Shown: positions 61,847 to 64,000 of the stretch, piece by piece
How the letters are laid out: each line of letters starts with the position of its first letter
Position numbering within the stretch: position 1 is the stretch's first letter
Source: Hippopus hippopus
Taxonomy: Eukaryota; Mollusca; Bivalvia; Cardiida; Cardiidae
Direction: 5' to 3'
Length of the DNA: 64,000 nt
Assembly: GCA_946811185.2 (NCBI GenBank)
Contig: OX328099.1
Coordinates: 67,956,714 to 68,020,713 of the forward strand
Translations under genes and position numbers: made by a program
The notes under the pieces: generated by a model
Told to the model about the DNA's origin: nothing
Databases searched by the model: none
Seen by the model: the letters and a program-made list of their open reading frames with translations, nothing else

Positions 61847-64000
61847 TCAAGCAAACGTCTCGTTGATGCTAACTAGTGTGTGTACTCGTTCGGCTCTTTT
61901 CCTTTTAACCCGGTGAGTTAATTTTTCGGCTGTAGGGGTAGTAACCACAGTGCGTGCACCGTTTCTGGAAGTATATTCGTTTGCTACTTTCCGCTCCCAG
62001 TCTAAATCGGGGAATTCTGTTTTCTTGCTAGTCTTCGAAGCCAAACTTGCCAATGACTAAAAATTTGTATAGTGGTGTCGAAAACTTGAGTCAAGTTTAA
62101 AGTTGTCCATATCTTGGACGGCTCATATTCTCACTCTAAATTCGCCTTCCACGATATTCTACCACATTTCGACAATTTGCGAAGATCTTGTGTTTTCCAG
62201 TAGCTAGCTGATTTGAAAACGTTTGCGCTTTCTGAATTGTTCGACGTCCACAAAATCGGTACCTTGCTACAGAACTAATGACGTGATGTTTTAAGAGCGA
62301 AATAACCTTTTGGTCTAAACGGTGAATTAGAGGCGCGTTTCTTCATGGTTAGGAATTTTTGTTTTAATTAATGATGTTCTTTCAGTCAGTGTATCAGCAT
62401 CTCTTGAATGTATAACGCCTGATTCGTCAAAGAACTGACGACAGTTCTTCTTTCTTAAACATTCAGTTTTGGTTGGTCCAACATATCTACTTCAAAAGGT
62501 TATTTTTTTTAAATGTGTTGTAAATAGAACATGCGTTGCACCAGGTAAGCATCTTTTTATTAGATTATTAAATGCAAGTTCTTCATCGGAATCAGTGACC
62601 AAGTCAGATAATTCCTCATCGGACAGTTTGTAAGTTTTTAGATGTTAAAGTGCTGTTTATTATAGTGCAAAGAAATTTCTCGTGATCTGATTGGATAATC
62701 TGCCCCGAACATATATATCATGTACACTGGCAAAACCAACGTAAAAGCAGTTTCCCTTTCGGGAGCCCCGTAGACATGACTACACTATCAACACAACATC
62801 CAAAATGGCGGCGTCGATCTTGATTAACATCAAGATTATGCGCCAAGCTGCACGTTTTAGCACGTATTACCAAGGTTTCAGTGACGTACCAGTGACGTCA
62901 GTTTTCATTGAATTGGGGCACTCAGAAGGGAAATTCTACTTCGTCAGCGTACACAATTTTTTAAATCAAAAAACAGGTAAAATTCGCTTAACAAACGTTG
63001 GAATGGTAAAACTTTGCAGTATAATAAAATCGTTGTACGGTCAGGTGGCAGGGGACTTGGAAACTTGTTCACGGCTGTGGTGAATCATGTCGCCCCGAGC
63101 CGAGCCGAAGGCGAGGGACGACATGATTCACCACAGCCGTGAACAAGTTTTCAAGTCCCCTGCCAACTGACCGTACAACTAATAAAGTCTTCGTAGATGA
63201 ATTAGTGCGTATGAATGTTGATCCAAAACATATTGGATGCTCCATTGTCGAGCGTTTGATGACTGATAAGTCCATGTAAGTAGTGGGTGTCACGTGGAAA
63301 CCTCCGAGGTTGTATGGCTTATCTATTCCCAGGACCGTACCAGTTGTTGTGCTATAAAATCTTTTAATATCAGTGACTTGTACTTCAATGAACAAAGTAA
63401 TGACGGGATGATCTAATCTTTTTAAACAGTTCACACTCTGAACAAACGCCTCTTTTTCACCATCTTATCAACAACTAAAACATTGTCAGTGGTAACTGAT
63501 TTACAGTATCCGCCCCTATCCTTAGAACACTTGCTGTTTTTTCAGTTGTTCATAGTCTCTTTGGCAAAATCGTTATCTGTCTTTAGATCCATACTCTTTC
63601 TATCAGCTTTGATAGCGCTTTGATATTTCAGCTCATGCTTTAAGTGTTCCATGACCCCAGTTTTTGTTTATATGTAAACTTTGTTCTTTTCTTGGTGTTT
63701 AACGTTACCATTTAGTATTTGCTTTGGAAACACTCCAACATACTCAGTTAGAACCTCAGTGTTTGCCAAAGCTGGGAACCTGGATGGTATATTACCAAAC
63801 CATGTTATAGTTACGCCTTTTAAACTTTTCATCTGCTGTAAATGCATTCAGGGTTTGGTACATGCGATTGGCCTCTTATACGTCATCTTCATGAAGTTGC
63901 GGTTGTAATGGCAAATACATTCTTTTCCCTTTTTTCGTTCGTTCCAAGCATGAGATCTACATACAATTTTATATGCTAAAGGGGCAGTGTGAGTTTGCCA
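61847..64000 (-). pseudogene. MULE-like transposase gene, decayed and interrupted
   Basis: Broken minus-strand coding sequence running off the right edge. From high to low coordinates: RFPALANTEVLTEYVG (about 63790), MEHLKHELKYQSAIKADRK (about 63640), GGYCKSVTTDNVLVVDK (about 63500), then the open frame CLKRLDHPVITLF ... TVLGIDKPYNLGGFHVT (first catalytic D region) ending near 63190. The family F foldback intervenes, then KLSDEELSDLVTDSDEELAF and LIKRCLPGATHVLFTTHLK (second D and the C/H region), ESGVIHSRDADTLTE (about 62410) and a basic C-terminus (HRVKRKRAERVHTL). Spacing of the two D motifs fits MULE-type DDE transposases. At least four frameshifts or stops, so no product. Start lies outside the window. 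Confidence 0.6.
62657..63186 (+). mobile_element. CRE-bearing palindrome element (family F), short form
   Basis: Begins TTATTATAGTGCAAAGAAAT and ends CCGTACAACTAATA, like the copy at 21342. TGACGTCA at 62893-62900. Central palindrome at about 63038-63180 around GAGCCGAGCCGAAGGCGAGG. It splits the MULE-like gene between the first and second catalytic regions. Confidence 0.75.

Overview
The window is eukaryotic nuclear DNA, most likely from a bivalve mollusc. It is AT-rich and almost gene-free, with no operons or rRNA. It is packed with short non-autonomous transposons: hairpin MITEs, tRNA-derived SINEs whose 3' tails read like GTTGAAAACGGCGTTAAACACC, Helentron-like tandem-repeat elements and microsatellites. 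This repeat vocabulary is what I associate with heterodont bivalves. The species call is inference.

Host genes. Only two host coding segments are convincing, both on the minus strand. One is the first coding exon of an ABCA2-like ABC transporter (24884-24979). It has a clean splice acceptor and donor and codes for 22 residues. The rest of that gene should lie toward lower coordinates, but I could not find its next exon. The other is a complete intronless reading frame for a heterotrimeric G-protein gamma subunit (58836-59096) that runs ten residues past its prenylation box. A Cys-rich reading frame at 54067-54312 is a weak third candidate.

Transposon genes. There is an intact mariner transposase (1141-2232) inside a complete element with matching ends (1068-2406). 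There is also a mariner with an internal in-frame deletion (51012-51728), a decayed FLYWCH-MULE gene (49163-50597), a BEL/Pao integrase C-terminal fragment (about 61200-61560) and a decayed MULE-like gene running off the right edge (61847-64000) that is split by a foldback insertion.

Layout. 1-8 kb: dense TTAA-hairpin MITEs, plus the mariner nested in a second TTAA MITE. 8-9.4 kb: Helentron-like element and palindromes. 9.7-18 kb: more TTAA hairpins, with an 893-bp hAT-like foldback at 15627-16519 inside another MITE. 18-22 kb: Helentron-like array, SINEs and CRE-bearing palindromes. 22-33 kb: MITEs around the ABCA2-like exon. 33-49 kb: MITEs, microsatellites, a TIR element with 156-bp tandem units, and 14-bp 'phrase' arrays. 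49-54 kb: decayed MULE and mariner genes. 54-61 kb: hairpins, a miniature LTR element and the G-gamma gene. 61-64 kb: retroelement and MULE remnants.

Most notable. (1) At 57894-58352, two 184-bp terminal repeats, each carrying a tRNA-like sequence with pol III boxes A and B, flank a 91-bp centre that holds a primer-binding-site-like and a polypurine-like motif. This is a TRIM-type miniature retroelement whose LTR appears to be a tRNA promoter. (2) One TTAA-flanked hairpin family occurs about 50 times, and its hairpin arms change in a compensated way. (3) Several nested insertions give empty-site proof of target-site duplications.
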